This document shows, piece after piece, positions 43,883 to 57,900 of a stretch of 64,000 bases of DNA (the first letter of the stretch is position 1; every line of letters starts with the position of its first letter). This DNA is from Piromyces finnis. Taxonomy: Eukaryota; Neocallimastigomycota; Neocallimastigomycetes; Neocallimastigales; Neocallimastigaceae. The stretch spans positions 218,501 to 282,500 of the forward strand of contig MCFH01000019.1 in NCBI GenBank assembly GCA_002104945.1, in the 5' to 3' direction. The notes under the pieces are model-generated. The model was not told where the DNA came from. It did no database searches and was given only the letters and a program-made list of their open reading frames with translations. Made by a program: the position numbers and the translations under genes.

Positions 43883-45526
43883 TTTTATTACTGTTGTTGT
43901 TATTTTTTTTTGAGAAAAAGTAAAAGAAAGAAAAAAAAAAAAACTTTTTTTAAATATTAAAAATTCTTTTTATTATATTACATACAATATCTAATGCATT
44001 TAATATTTATATATTTTAATAAAAAAAATAAAATATATATTTAAAAAGAAAAAAAGAGTAAACTTTTTATTATTTAAAGGGAAAAGACAGAAATCTCAAA
44101 TTGGAAATGCCCTTTTTTTTTTTTTCTTTTTTATTATTATAAAAAATATATTTTATTATAAAAAATATAAATTTTTATAATAAAATTCACACCAACCAAA
44201 TTTAAATGTCAAATAAAATTATTTTAATTTAATTAAATGTAACATACCTCAAAAAATCATTTTAAAGTATCTTCGATGTTAACTTTAAAAAAAGGAATAT
44301 TGAAATAAAAGCATTAAAAAAAAAAGTATTAAAAAATACTATATTGATTAATATTTAATAAAAAATATATTTAATAAAAAAAAAACTTTATAAAAAAAAA
44401 AAAAAGATACATATATAATTAATGAAAAGTTATATATCATAATAATAAAATTTGATATATTAAATCTCTCAAAGAGACAATAGTATGATTGATGGCTTGT
44501 CCTACTACTTCATTGATATTATTTTATTATTAAATGTAAATGGAATAAAATAAAATGAAACAACATCAATTAATATAGAGTAGAATCTTTTAAACTCTTT
44601 CTATAAGGTTTAATGATTTCATTTGTTGAGTTATATTAATATTGAATCCTACACACGGAATCATTTAAATTGTTCCTTTGCTATATTAGTTCGATGTTGA
44701 CAGCAGAGATACTTACAAGAGAAGATATCCTTTGAATCTCTTGTAAGAACATATGGATTAATAAATAAGTTTTGTTTGTATATAAAGTTATTTAAACTTT
44801 TTATATCTTACTAAACCTATATAATGATAAGGGATGTATTTTAGAAAAAAAAAAAAAACCTCTATGGAATAACATGATATTGTAAAGCTGAATCTATTTC
44901 TTCAAAAATAGTAAAAGAATACTAAAATCATCACCTTATTTACCTTTTTTATATATTTAATATTATTATTTTTGTTTATCCTTTATTTTATTTATTTATT
45001 TTTCTTTATAAAATAAAGCTGAAATTAAAATATTAAAAAGATCACTAATTGAATGACTTTCTATTTTTTAATTTTAAAAACTGAATTTAGTAAAAAATAG
45101 AATTTTCAAAGTACAAAATTATTTAAAAATATAAAATTATTTTTATTATAAAGTACAAATATAAAATATATATATATATTTAGAATATATATATAAAAAA
45201 AGGGAGAGTTTATATAAAGATATATTAAATAAAGAAAAAAGTATAGAGACTAGTATAATATATACTACAAAATAATTTTTATTATTTTAAATATTATTAT
45301 TATAAGTAAGTACTAAAATGGTTCTATTAATTATGTTTTTTTTAGTATTTATAATTTTTAATAAAAAGAAAAAAGATATATAATTTTTAGTTTTTTAATT
45401 ATTAAAAAAAAAAAAAAAAAGAATGATTCTATCAATATTGTTTTCTATCAAAATATAAATTTTATAATAAAAAAAAAAAAAAGGATTTTCTAATAATTTA
45501 TATTATATGTTAGAATTTTAATTAAT
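43883..45526. other. Spacer between SKI3 and the G alpha gene
   Basis: The part 44440-44930 is less repetitive than other spacers here. It includes an 11-bp perfect hairpin (44712-44747). No coding family was recognised on either strand. The rest is homopolymer-rich. Confidence 0.45.
44712..44747. repeat. 11-bp hairpin (cttacaagaga / tctcttgtaag)
   Basis: Perfect inverted repeat with a 14-bp loop, in a complex part of the SKI3 upstream region. It could be a small structured RNA, an operator-like site or chance. Confidence 0.7.
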
Positions 45527-46761
45527 TTAGAGCTTAATTTCTTGAGGTAGTTCTCCTCTAGCCTTTAATTCCTTTATTGCTGATTCAAGTTCCTTCTTAT
45601 TCTTTACTTTTATATCCGCTACAATATCTTCCCAAGTTGTCTAAAAAATCATATTTATAAATTAAAAAATAATAATTACTAATATTGTTATATACATAAT
45701 AGATTTAAAAATATATATGTATATATTATTGATAAAGTAGCATTGATTCATTTCATATAATGAATACCTTAATATCTCTCTTAAATCTAGCAGCAATATG
45801 GAAGACCTTTAATCTGTCAGATTGGGTTTTAAGTTGTTCCTATTATTGTAAAAAAAAAAAATCGTTAAAATATTAGTATTTTTCTTTCTTATTAAAAAAA
45901 ATAATAATAATAATATATATTTACCCTAAACTTCTTCTCTACAAAATTTAAACAATCATTTAAATCACCTGGACCATCATAATCTTTAAATGCTTCACAT
46001 ACGGTAATACTTTCATTTCTAATCTTTGATTCAAAAAGATCCTTCTTATTGAATAAAAGATATATTGGAGTTGATAGGAAAGCTTGATTGTTTGCAATTT
46101 GACTGAAAAGAGTTAAACATTCCATCATACGATTTTGTGTTTGATCTTCGAATAATACAGTATTATAACCAGATAAATTTGCAATAAAAATAATAGCATT
46201 TACATCATCGAAACAGTGAATCCATTTACGTCTAAAAATTAAAAATATTTATTTTATTATTAAGAAAAATAAAATAATAATTTAATATTATATGTATAAA
46301 TTTTTTTTTTTTTTAAATTATCAATTATATTTATAAATATATTAACCTTTCATTTCTTTGACCACCAACATCAACAACACTATAAGAATATTAAAAAAAA
46401 TATTATTATTATTAAAATAATTACTTTTAAATAAATATCTTTTTTTTTTAAGAATATTATTACTTACGTAAATTGAAGTGGTTTAATATTTAATTCAGTC
46501 TTAATAATACCAGTAGTCATAATACGAGCCATAACGAAATCCTATTTTTAATATTTCAATAAATATTAATAAATATATTTATCAATTTTAAAATAATATT
46601 TTTTTTTTTTTAAAAAAAACTTACTTCTTCTGTTGGTTCAAAATCATCTTGAATAAATCTTTCTACATTTTCGAAATAACTATTAAAATATTTAATTAGT
46701 TAATATATTAATTATTATATTATTAAATTTATTAATATAAATATAATTTTATTAATAAAAG

Positions 46762-46792
<31 letters not shown>

Positions 46793-47858
46793 ATAAAAAT
46801 AATTTTATAAAGATGAAAAATGATATATGCTTAATAACTATTTTTTTTAATAACAATAATAAAAATTTAAATATTTACTAATCAGCAGCATCCAATATCC
46901 AAAATTCTGATCTCTTTTCCCAAACTTCTTTTATAGCTGATTCATTTTTCCATAAATAATTAATAGCATCTGCAACATCTAATGTAAAGCTTTCATCTGA
47001 TTCTTCATCATCAAGTTTTTGTAATAAAGCAGCTTTATCCTAATTTATACGAAAAATAAAAAATTTCTATATTAATACTAATAAATTCAAAATAATATTT
47101 AATATTTTAAAGTTCGTTTCTATTATTGTTCTTTTCTTTCTAATTAATATTATTGTTATTTTTTTTTCTCCGTCATTTTATAATTTTTTAAAAAGTACCT
47201 TTGATTCATCACTAGTAAATTCAAGTTCATATGCTTGAACTTGTTCTATCAAAATATTCATACATTGAAGTGCATTTCTTCTTAAACTTTGAATATAATC
47301 TTGAATTTCAGATTGAGTCATTTCAATTTTATGTATCATCTTAAGTTGTTTTAATACTGTACTCTTTCCTGATTCACCAGAACCTTTATTTATTTTATAT
47401 ATCATTTTATTTAAGGGAAAAAATAGTTATTATAAAAACATTTTTTAATTTGTTTATATAAATATTTTAATTTTCATTTTATATGAGATTACAATTTTTT
47501 TTTTAAATGATTAGTATAAGGAACAATACTATTTAAATTATCTATACTATTTAAATTATTAAAAAAAAATGAATATTTACCTAATAAAAGAATTTTCATT
47601 TTTAATTTATCTTTAATACCTTCAAGTTCTAACTTTTTATCTTTATAAATTATAAAATATTAATAATAATAATTATAATAATAATATATTAATATTATTA
47701 ATTTTTTTTTTTTCGTTGTTGTTAACATATTATAATATAAAAATAAAATTACCGATTTCATTTTCTACTTTATTCTTTTTTGATAAATGTATACCACTGC
47801 AACTGCATTTAAAGCAGTTTCCACAAGAGAAACGTTTAATATTTGGAATACACTTCAT
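45527..47858 (-). CDS. Divergent heterotrimeric G-protein alpha subunit
   Basis: Signal-transducing GTPase coupled to 7TM receptors. Ten exons (47858-47753, 47640-47581, 47383-47199, 47039-46879, 46679-46625, 46541-46468, 46379-46347, 46231-45925, 45839-45768, 45640-45527) give 388 aa. Present: the P-loop GSGESGKST (residues 56-64); switch I RIMTTG (Arg195 and Thr199, the GTPase Arg and Mg-binding Thr); DVGGQR (217-222); the NKKD base-recognition motif (286-289); and an all-alpha insert between 70 and 180. Odd points: the TCAT motif that helps bind guanine is replaced by HIAARF. The C-terminus is a lysine/glutamate-rich tail ending in PQEIKL instead of the usual receptor-contact ending. The N-terminus lacks the MG-x-x-x-S myristoylation signal but has five Cys in the first 20 residues (possible palmitoylation). 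Confidence 0.9.
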
Positions 47859-50800
47859 TTTATTTATTTTTTAATATTATCTGATATATTCTTTATTTTT
47901 TATTTTTTTTTTTTTTTTGAAGGAAAAGTGATGATGATTAAAAAATAATTAAATAAATGGTATCGGTAAATTTACTGTTATCAAAATTAATTTTGGTATA
48001 TATAATTTTTTTTTATAAAATGTAAAATGTTAAAAATTTGAAATAAATATAATATGATTATATTCAAAAAAAAATTAATTCATCAACGATTATAAAGTTT
48101 TTCGATAATTACTTTTTTTTTTTATCTATTCAAAAATAATAAATGGTTTTTTTATATAAATATATATTTTTGATTTATTAAGAAAAAAAAACACTTTTTA
48201 TTGAATTAGATATTTGATAATATTATAAATTTGTGATGGTTATAATTGATTGAATATATTCATGACTTTTAATTATAAAATATTTAGTTTTTTAAAAAGT
48301 TCCCGAATAAATTTTTTTAAAAAAGGTTTTTTTTTTTTTTTGTTATTTATTTAATGTTTTTTAATTTTTCGATTTTTATTGACATGATAATAATAAAAAA
48401 TATGGAAAATGATAAAGAATAAAGAAAAAGAAGAAAATACAATAAGAAGAATTAGTATATATAATATATATTTAATATATATATATATATATATATAAAA
48501 AGAATGATAATAGTTTAAGTTTTATATTGTTAAATTCTTTTATATTTTATTTTTTTTTTTTTATTAATAATATAAATCTAGTCTTGTTTTATATGTGTAT
48601 TTTTAATAAATCTTTTAATATTCAATGTGTTATGTTTCTGAATAGATTTTTTATTATTATTATTATTATTATTATTTATTAAAAAAAAATAAACAATATT
48701 TCTCTCTTCAAATATAATGATGAACAATAAATTGCCGAATTATTTTAAAAACGCTTTCTATTTTAATTTTATTTTACTGATTAGAGATTTTTTTTTTATT
48801 ATTATTCTATATAATTATTAAAATAAATAATTTTATTATTTCGATTGTAAATATTGATAAATATTAATTCAAAGTATCATTCATTCCATCTCCATACATC
48901 ATATGCATAATAAATTGAACTTCATTAATATAATAAATAGAAGCATTTACTTTTTTTTTATATTATTATTTTTGGTTAATTTTATAAATAATATTTTAAA
49001 TGAAAAATATTATTTTATAAATTAATTTTTTTAAAAAAAAAATAATATAGTTGAAAAAAAAATAGATTATTAAAAAAAAATGTTAAAGTTCTTTTTTCTT
49101 TCTTTTTTCTTTTTTTAATAATATATTTTTTCTTATATAACGAATATTAAAAATATTATATTCAATTACTAAAATATATTTTTAAAAAATCATATAATTA
49201 ATAATAAAAAAAATATATATATAAATATTTATTATCCATTTATTATGAATTATAAAATAATACATAATTTTAGAATTACTACCTACTATAAATAACATGT
49301 AATTCATTATATAAGAACCATTAAACTTTAAAATTAGAAATAAAAATATATGATTTAAAAATAATGCTTATTATTAACATTATTTACCAAATTATAAATT
49401 ATAATAAAATACTTTTGATGTATTACATACATAAATAAAACATTATTGAATATTGATCATACTATTTTATAGGAATCGAAATTACTAATGAATTTAATCC
49501 TTCTATAAAGTTTAATTCATATTGAAATTTACAATTTCTCTTTATATAAATAAATATATAATGGAAAACATTTACAAAAATAAAAATAAAAATATTCATT
49601 TTATGATACTTTAAATACTATAATTATAAATTACACTTTTATTACCCTTTATCATTAAATAAAATTAAGTTTTTTTTTTTAGGAAACTTTAATTATTATT
49701 TTAAATTCTTTTTTATTAAACTTTTATTAACATTTACAATTCATTATAATAATAATAATTATTATTGTAAAAAAAAAAAAATGCTAAAAAACTTTTTTTT
49801 ATTTTTAAAAATCAACAGGTATATTACTATATATGGCATAGATATATTAACTCTTCTAATTATGTTTTCTTAATAAAAGTACTTTTTAAAAGTATAGTTT
49901 TATAATTAGAGCATTTAATTGGAATTAGTTTTATAATGATGGGAATTATTAACTTTAAAAAATACAAAGTTTAATATTATGATTTACTTTTTTTCATAAT
50001 ATTTTCAATTATTTTCTTTTTTTTAATGAACTTGATAATGCAATATTCTAAAAAGATGAGATTTTTTTTAATAAATAAAATACAATGATGTTATTAATTA
50101 AGAATAAAATGAAAATATATAATGATAATAATAATAATATTTTAATTATAAATAATAAAATTACTATTAAAAAAAAAAGAAAGGTAAGGAAAAACAAATA
50201 TAAAACTTTTTTTTTTTATTTTCCATTCATGAAAATATTCAAAATTACCAATTATGAATAAAGTTAACCCTAAATGTTATTAAGATTAAAAGTATAAAAA
50301 AAAAAAATAAAGAAAAAAAAAAAAACATAGATTTATAATGATTTATAATTTTTATCGATCATAATACCTTGATTATAAATATTAAACAATTAAAACTAAA
50401 TCTACCCAATTAATATTATCATTCCTATTCTTTTTTTTAAGTGTAACTTTTTATTTGTAATTTAACCACAGCAAAATTAATATAATTTGTTGACGTTTTT
50501 TTTTTTTTTTTTTAAAAGAAATAATAGATTCAAAAAAAATAATTTTATTTATAGAAACAGTTGTTCAAATAATAAAGTTTTTTTTTTTTTTTTCAATAAA
50601 TATTTTTATTTTTTTTTTCTTTCCTTTTTCATTTCTTTTTATTGTTAAGAAAGAATTTTTATTCTTATTAAAATGTAATTTCCTTTTATTAAATAAAAAT
50701 ATTATTAAAATATAATTAAATAGTTTATCATTTTTAATTCTAATGATATTAAAATTATGTATACTATATATTTAGTATTTATGAAAAAGTTCAATAGTAC

Positions 50801-51636
50801 ACAAAGTTTTAATATTTTATTATTATTAAATTATAATAAAAAAGTAAAGACCACAAAGTTTTAATATTTTATTAGTATTAAATTATAATAAAAAAGTAAA
50901 GACCATGATTTATAAACTTTTTTAATTTTATGAAAATTCATATTTCATATTAAAACAATTAATACATATTTATAATTTTCTTTCTTTCTTTTTTTTTATT
51001 TCTTTAATTTTATGGCTATAATAAAAAGATGAAAAAGATGAAAATATAATATATATATATTTTATCTACATTTCTTTATATATATTTAAAATAAAAGAGT
51101 GATTTTATTTAATGGATAAAACTCATTTCATTTTGTAATTTCTACGGTCAATCTTATTATTAAAAAAGAGTTTTTAAATTCATTCATTCATTTTATTATA
51201 CTAACAAAAAAAATAAAATGAGAAAAGAATATAAAATATATCAATAAATATATTGATTCCACTTTTATTTTTTTTTTAACTTTTTTTTTTCTAACTCTAT
51301 TTCCTTTTAATTATTTCAATTTTCCTTTTTACCAAAGTCTTTTCTTTCACTTTTTTAAAAATTGAAATTTAAAATAAAGCATGATTAACCAATCATATTT
51401 CAGAATATATTTACTTTTTAAATTGTTGAATGATTTATTTTTTTATATAACAAATAGAGAAAAAAAAAAACTAAAAATTTTATAAATAAAATAATCATTA
51501 ACACATTATTTTTTTAAAAATTTATATATTTATTCAAAAGAAAGAATAAAAAGTGTATTAAAAAAGAGGAAATTATCAATATAATAATAAAATTTAAAGA
51601 TATTTATTAAATTTATAGAGAAAAATAACATAAATA
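47859..51636. other. Long divergent spacer (G alpha / RRP42)
   Basis: 3.8 kb without a recognisable gene. It holds a 52-bp tandem duplication (50802-50905), many homopolymers and the taaccaatcatatttcaga 19-mer at 51386-51404, about 230 bp before the RRP42 start. Confidence 0.5.
50802..50905. repeat. 52-bp tandem duplication
   Basis: Two head-to-tail copies of acaaagttttaatatttta...gtaaagacc differing at a single base. Recent local duplication. Confidence 0.85.
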
Positions 51637-52954
51637 ATGAATTTAATATCACCTTCAGAAAAGGATTTCATTACTAAGGGAATTGAATCAGATCTTAGAA
51701 ATGATGGACGTACACGTATAGCTTACAGAGATTTTATTATTGAAACAGGAATTGTATCACAAGCAAGTGGTTCATGTCGTTTAAGATTAAGCAAAACTGA
51801 TGTTTTAATTGGTGTTAAGGTTGAAATTGGAGATATTGTTTCAAATACAACATCCGACAACAATAATGAACAAGAACAAGATATAGTAAATAGTCAAAGT
51901 GAAAATGATAAAGGAAGAATTGTTTGTTCAGTTGAATGGTAAATACCTATTTTTAATACCTCATCTTATTAATTTCTATAAAAGTTTAAATTTTGAATTT
52001 TACGTCTATTTATATAAAATTACAAAAATTTAAAAAAAAAATAAATTTCATAATTTTTAATAATATTAATCCTTTTTTTTTTATTGTATATATATTTTAA
52101 TATTAAATTTATATAATTTTATTTATAAAATAATAACAAAAAAAAAATAGTTCACCTAGCGCTTCAAGAGATTTTGAAGGAAGAGGTGCAAACGATATAA
52201 ATAATGAATTATCTCAAATTATGAATCGTGTATTAAATGGACCACAAGGTGGTATTGATTTAAAGAGTTTATGTATTATACCAGGAGCTCAATGTTGGGT
52301 TATATACGTTGATGTTTTAGTTTTAGATTATGATGGTAATTTATTAGATACAATTTTTTTAGCTACAAGAGCAGCACTTCAAAACACAAGAATTCCAAAA
52401 GTAGAAATTCAAGATATTGGTAATGGTCAATTAGAATTTGAAATTTCAGATGATATTGAAGATGCCGAAAAAATTAAGGGTTGGGAAGATGTTCCTGTAA
52501 CCGTAACGTTAAATAAGGTATATATTTTACATACGGTTATAAAAAAATAAATTATAAAAAAAAAAAAAAAAAAAATTAAAAATAAAATAATATAAAATAT
52601 ATTTTACAAAAAATTATAAAAAAAAATAAAAACAAATCATTTCAATATTAAAATGTATTATTTGATATTAATTAAAGATATTAACACTTTTTAATATAAA
52701 ATATGTTATAAAAGATTGGTCAAAAGTATATTATTGATGCTACAGCTATGGAAGAGTTATGTACAGATACCAAAATTATTATAGCTGTTAATAAGAGTGG
52801 TGAAATATGTGCAATGCAAAAAAGTTTATATGGAAGTTTAAATCCAAGTTTATTAACAGAAATGATACGTGTAAGTTTTTTTTTTTTTTTAAAAAAAAAA
52901 TATGTAAAAGTTTTATCTTTTAAATAACGATTAAAATATATAAATTTTATTTAA

Positions 52955-52988
<34 letters not shown>

Positions 52989-53147
52989 TTTATTCCTAAT
53001 AATCATTAATTATAATGTATATGTATATATATGAAGACCGCAAAAGATATAGGAAAAGTTTTAATAAAAAATATAGATACAACTCTTGAACATGAACAAG
53101 TTATGGCATCAAGAGCTAATAATAAGAAGTTTGGATTTTTCATATAA
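51637..53147 (+). CDS. RRP42: Exosome complex subunit RRP42 (EXOSC7)
   Basis: RNase PH-like ring subunit of the RNA exosome, which degrades and processes RNA 3' to 5'. In eukaryotes this ring subunit is catalytically inactive and structural. Four exons (51637-51938, 52151-52517, 52715-52870, 53037-53147) give 311 aa. Seen: SPSEKDFITKGIESDLRNDG followed by R-x-R, the RNase PH strand ETGIVSQASGSCRLRLSKTD and VLIGVKVEIGD, then IDLKSLCIIPGAQCWVIYVD, VLVLDYDGNLLDTIFLATRA and ALQNTRIPKVEI, all hallmarks of the Rrp42 subfamily. A Ser/Asn/Gln-rich acidic loop of about 30 residues (near 70-98) is inserted before CSVEC. The exosome acts with the SKI complex, whose Ski3 subunit is encoded at 36873-43882; the linkage is likely coincidental. 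Confidence 0.93.
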
Positions 53148-53196
53148 GTAATGAATAAGATTTATCATTATTCAATTCATTAATTTTATATGAAAA

Positions 53197-53228
<32 letters not shown>

Positions 53229-54946
53229 TTATATATATATATATCCTCAATGATTTTTATAATACTATAACACTATATATAATACAATACAATAGGCATA
53301 TTACTCTATTTTTTTTTTTTTTTATTTTTAATAATTATTTATAGAATTAAAATAATACAATAAAATTTTCTGCACTTTAAAAATAAAAAGTTTAATTTTT
53401 TTTTTTTCAATTGTTATTTACTTTATTGAAAGATTGAAAGAGTAAAACTTTCTTTTTATATTTATTTTATTATTAAATTTATATATCTCGTGTGTAATAC
53501 TTTTTTAAAAAGTGAAAAATAATTATTAGTAACACCCCCACCAACAAGAATGGATAATAAGAATAATACGATAAACTATCTTATTCCATTACAATATATA
53601 ATTAAAAGTAAATAATGAATACTCTTTTAAAAAAAAAATTGACAATTGTAAATTATTTAAAATTGTATAACTTTTTTCTGTCTTTTACTTTCTAAATACC
53701 ATGTCATTTGATATAATTTATAATGTTTTTGATAAAATATAACTATTTAAAATAATTAAAATATGAGAAATTGAGCCTTTTTTTATATATATATAAATTA
53801 TTAGTAACATTTTAGTAAAAAAAGAAGAAAAAAAAGATATAGATGTTAAAATAATAATACAGTTTTTAATTTTCAATCAATGGGTAAACATCATCATCAA
53901 TTTTCTTTTTAAATATAGTTCAATAAAAAAAAATTTAAAAATTTAAGCCTTTGCCTACCTTTTCTAAATTTAAATGGAATTGCCTGAGTAAGAAATAATT
54001 AAAAAAATTTTTTTTTTTTTGTTTTATCCTCATTAGTTGAAAACCTTTCTAATCCAAGAGTTTATGAAAAAAATTTTTTATTGTCTAGCCGGCCGAAAAT
54101 AAAGAAATATTCAATTTTTTTTTTTTTGAAATAATAATATATTTACGATACAATTTTATAAACATCGGTAAATCTCATCGTATTCCTTTTATTAACATAC
54201 TTTTTTACACCATCCTAGACTTTATTTTTATTTTTTTTTTTGGATTTTTTTTTTTTTTAAAAAAAAAAAGGATGAAACCTTGTTTATTTCTTGTAAAGTA
54301 AGATTTTGTTTCTTGAATGGCATAAAAATATTTAAAAAAAAAAAAAGTTTTACAAAGAACCATTCTTTGTCAAAGGATACACAACGAAACAACAATAATA
54401 ATAAAAAAGGAAAGGAAAAAAAAAAACATTTTTTATTTTTTATTTTTTATTTTTATTTTATCTATAAAATGAATATAATTTTTTTTTATACTTTTTTTTA
54501 TATATTTTTTTTTTTTTTATAATTCAATAAAAAATGTTCGTTCTTCAAACATATTTCACTGAAAATAAAAAAAAAAAAAAAAAAAAACTTTTCATTTTTT
54601 TTTTTTTTTTTATATTTTTTTTCTTTTATTTATTTTTTTTTTTTTTCTAAATTTGATGTAAAAGTAAATATAAAAATAATAAAAAAAAAAAAAAGTTTTT
54701 TTTTTTTCGGTTTTTGGTAAAACTTATTTAATATTATGTCAATTAATATATATATATAAAAACATGCTAGTCAATATTATTAACAGTAATTATTATTATT
54801 ATTATTATTGAAAAGATATATTTAACAAAGAAAAAAAAAATTTTTTTTTTTTTAAATGTTTTTGATAGTTTATAATTTATTCTTTTCTTTTGTATAAAAA
54901 AGAAAAAGAAAACGGGTGATGCTTTGATATAGTTAAATACAAAAAA
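53148..54946. other. Convergent 3' spacer (RRP42 / Abp1)
   Basis: No gene seen. An AAT run (about 53200-53228), many homopolymers and one isolated GC patch, agccggccg at about 54087, stand out. Confidence 0.55.
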
Positions 54947-57900
54947 TTATTTGTTAACTTCAACATAGTTTCCTGGGAATAATCCACATTTACCGTTAAC
55001 AACACCTTCCCACCAATCGTCAGTAACAAAATTGAGGTTTGTTATTATATCACCTTCCTTAAAAGTTATTTCATTATCTTCTTGGGCATCGTAATCATAG
55101 AGAGCAATAGCTGATGGGGTATTGTTAGCAACTGGAGCTGGTGCTGGAGCTGGTGTTGAGGCCACTGATGCTGCTGGCATTAATTCAACATAGTTAGATG
55201 GGAATAAACCAATTTCACCTTTACTGTTTTCACCTTGCCACCAACCTTCATCTAATTGAATAATATTCTTAATGATTTCACCTTCAACTAAGGCAATTTC
55301 ATTTTCTTCTTGTGGTTCATAATCATATGAGACTATGGCTGAATCATTGTTATTACTCTGTAATAAAAAAAAGGAAGCATTAATTTAAAATAAGAAATTT
55401 AAAATTAGTATGAATAAATATAAATTTCATTATATATGCAATATTTAAATATTTAAATTAGCTGGAATGTTAATACTTACACCAGAAATAGAAGGTCTAG
55501 TATTATTTTGTTCACGTTCTTTTCTTTCTCTTTCCTCACGTTCTTTTCTTTCTCTTTCTTCACGTTCCTTTCTTTCTCTTTCCTCACGTTCTTTTCTTTC
55601 TCTTTCTTCACGTTCCTTTCTTTCTCTTTCTTCTTGTTCTTTCTTTTCCTTACCAGAATCTAATACTCTTTGAGGTAATGGTGGTGGAGCTAATGGGTTT
55701 TCTCTAGCTGGTAATGGTGGTGGTGCTAATGGATTTTCTCTTTGTGGTAAAGCTGGTGGGGCTAATGGGTTAGCTCTTTGAGGTAAAGCTGTTGGGGCTA
55801 ATGGGTTAGCTCTTTGAGGTAAAGCTGGTGGGGCTAATGGATTTTCTCTTTGAGGTAATGGTGGTGGGGCTAATGGATTTTCTCTTTGTGGTAATGCTGG
55901 TGGAGTATCTCTTTCAGGTAAAGCTGGTGGTGCTAATGGATTAGCTCTAATATTTAATGGATTACTTTTTGGTGGACTTAATGGATTAGCTCTAGTATTT
56001 AAAGGATTACTTTTTGGTGGACTTAATGGATTAGCTCTAGTATTTAATGGGTTCATTTTATTAGTATTGAATGGATTATTCTCTGAAATAGTTATTGGAG
56101 TGCTGCTGCTATTAGCATTTAATGGATTGGATTTTGGAGCTGAAAAGAGAAGGGAATTATTTAATGGATTAGTTTTTGTAATGGTAACTGGTGTTGATTT
56201 TGGTGAATTTAATGGATTACTTTTTCTAGTTTCTGAAATTTCATCTTGTAATTCACGTTGTTGATTGGCAAGCTTTTCTCTTTCACGTAAAGCATTATCT
56301 TCTTGTTCTCTTCTTAATCTTTCTTCTCTAACCTTTCTTTGTGCTGAATAATTATTGGTACTTTGATTATCAAAGAAGGCTGATTTAAGAGTAATCTTAT
56401 TTATTTTCTTTTCTGGTTTTTGCTATTAAAAAATAAAAAAGAGGCATAAATAAAATTTTAAATAATAGAAAATTAATATCTATTGATTATTATTGTTGAT
56501 TATGTTTCCTTTTTTTTTTTTTTTTTGAAATGACATTATATTTAAATATATATTTTATTTAATATATTTTTTTTTATCTAATAATTTACTAATATATATA
56601 ATTTATAATTATCTATAATAAATATTCTATTAATGATGCCTATTTTTTTATATAAAATTTTCTTCTTTTCTAATTTTATGAAAATTCATTTCTATAATTT
56701 ATAAAAAATTTATTGATATTTACTTCAAACATTTTTCTAACATTTGCAACAGATTCTCTAGCAGTAGTATCAATACTATCGTTTTCCACAGCTGGTTCAG
56801 AGGTTGGTTCAATCTTTACATTATCAAAAACACCAGTACTAACATTAACTCTTGGAACATCAGCTGTCTTATAGAAAGTTGGTTCAGTTGTTGGAGCATT
56901 TTTATTTAATGGATTAGATCTAATTGGCTTTGGAGATAATGGATTAGCTCTGGTTGGTTGTGGTGATAATGGATTAGCTCTAGCTGGTTGTGGTGATAAT
57001 GGATTAGCTCTAGCTGGTTGTGGTGATAATGGATTAGCTCTGGTTGGTTGTGGTGATAATGGATTAGCTCTGGTTGGTTGTGGTGATAATGGATTAGCTC
57101 TGTTTGGTTGTGGTGATAATGGATTAGCTCTGTTTGGTTGTGGTGATAATGGATTAGCTCTGGTTGGTTGTGGTGATATTGGATTAGTAGTAGTAGTAGT
57201 AGTAGAAGCAGCTGGAGTTGGTTTTGAAGCAGTAACTGGAGCTGGACTAGAATAATTTTGTTTTGGAGCTAATGGATTGGCTCTTGGGGCTAATGGGTTA
57301 GCTCTTGGATTTAAAGGATTTGGTCTTGGAACTGGAGCAGCCGATGGTGCCTTAGAAACAGGTGTTGGATCTGGATTAACAGTAGTATTTGGAACTGGTT
57401 TTGATTCTGGCTTCTTAATACCGAGTTTAAAAGTTTGAGTTGGTTCCATATTTTTTAATTGATTTGGAGTTGGAAGTTTTTGTAATTGTGGGTTAGCTGG
57501 TTTATTTGGAAGATTAATCATTGGTTTTTTAAATGGAACTGGTGCAACCTTTGCTGAAAAGTTAATAAATGAAGAATTTTGGACCTTGTTAATAATATTT
57601 TCTGGTTCAACATCTTCGTAACAACGTGCATTAATTTTAACATGATATCCCTAATGACCATAAAATATTTGAGAGTTTATAAAATATTTTATAAATACAA
57701 ATACACAAATATTATAAATATTTGATAAAAAAAAAAAGCATTAATATTTGAATATGTCAAGTATAATTTTAAATAAAATAAATTTATTTTTACTTTGAAA
57801 AAGTTTTCAATAATTTGAGAATGTTGACTGAAATTAGCCTTTTGGAATGGTGGAGCATATTCACCACACTATATTCATGTATTTATTTAGTATATTATTA

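Noticed and set aside
54083-54096. GC patch agccggccg as a regulatory site or insertion scar
   Set aside because: Single short occurrence with no flanking repeats; nothing supports a function.
55467-55673. Antisense frame of Ser/Phe/Leu repeats
   Set aside because: Shadow of the ERKEREE-coding region of the Abp1-like gene on the other strand.
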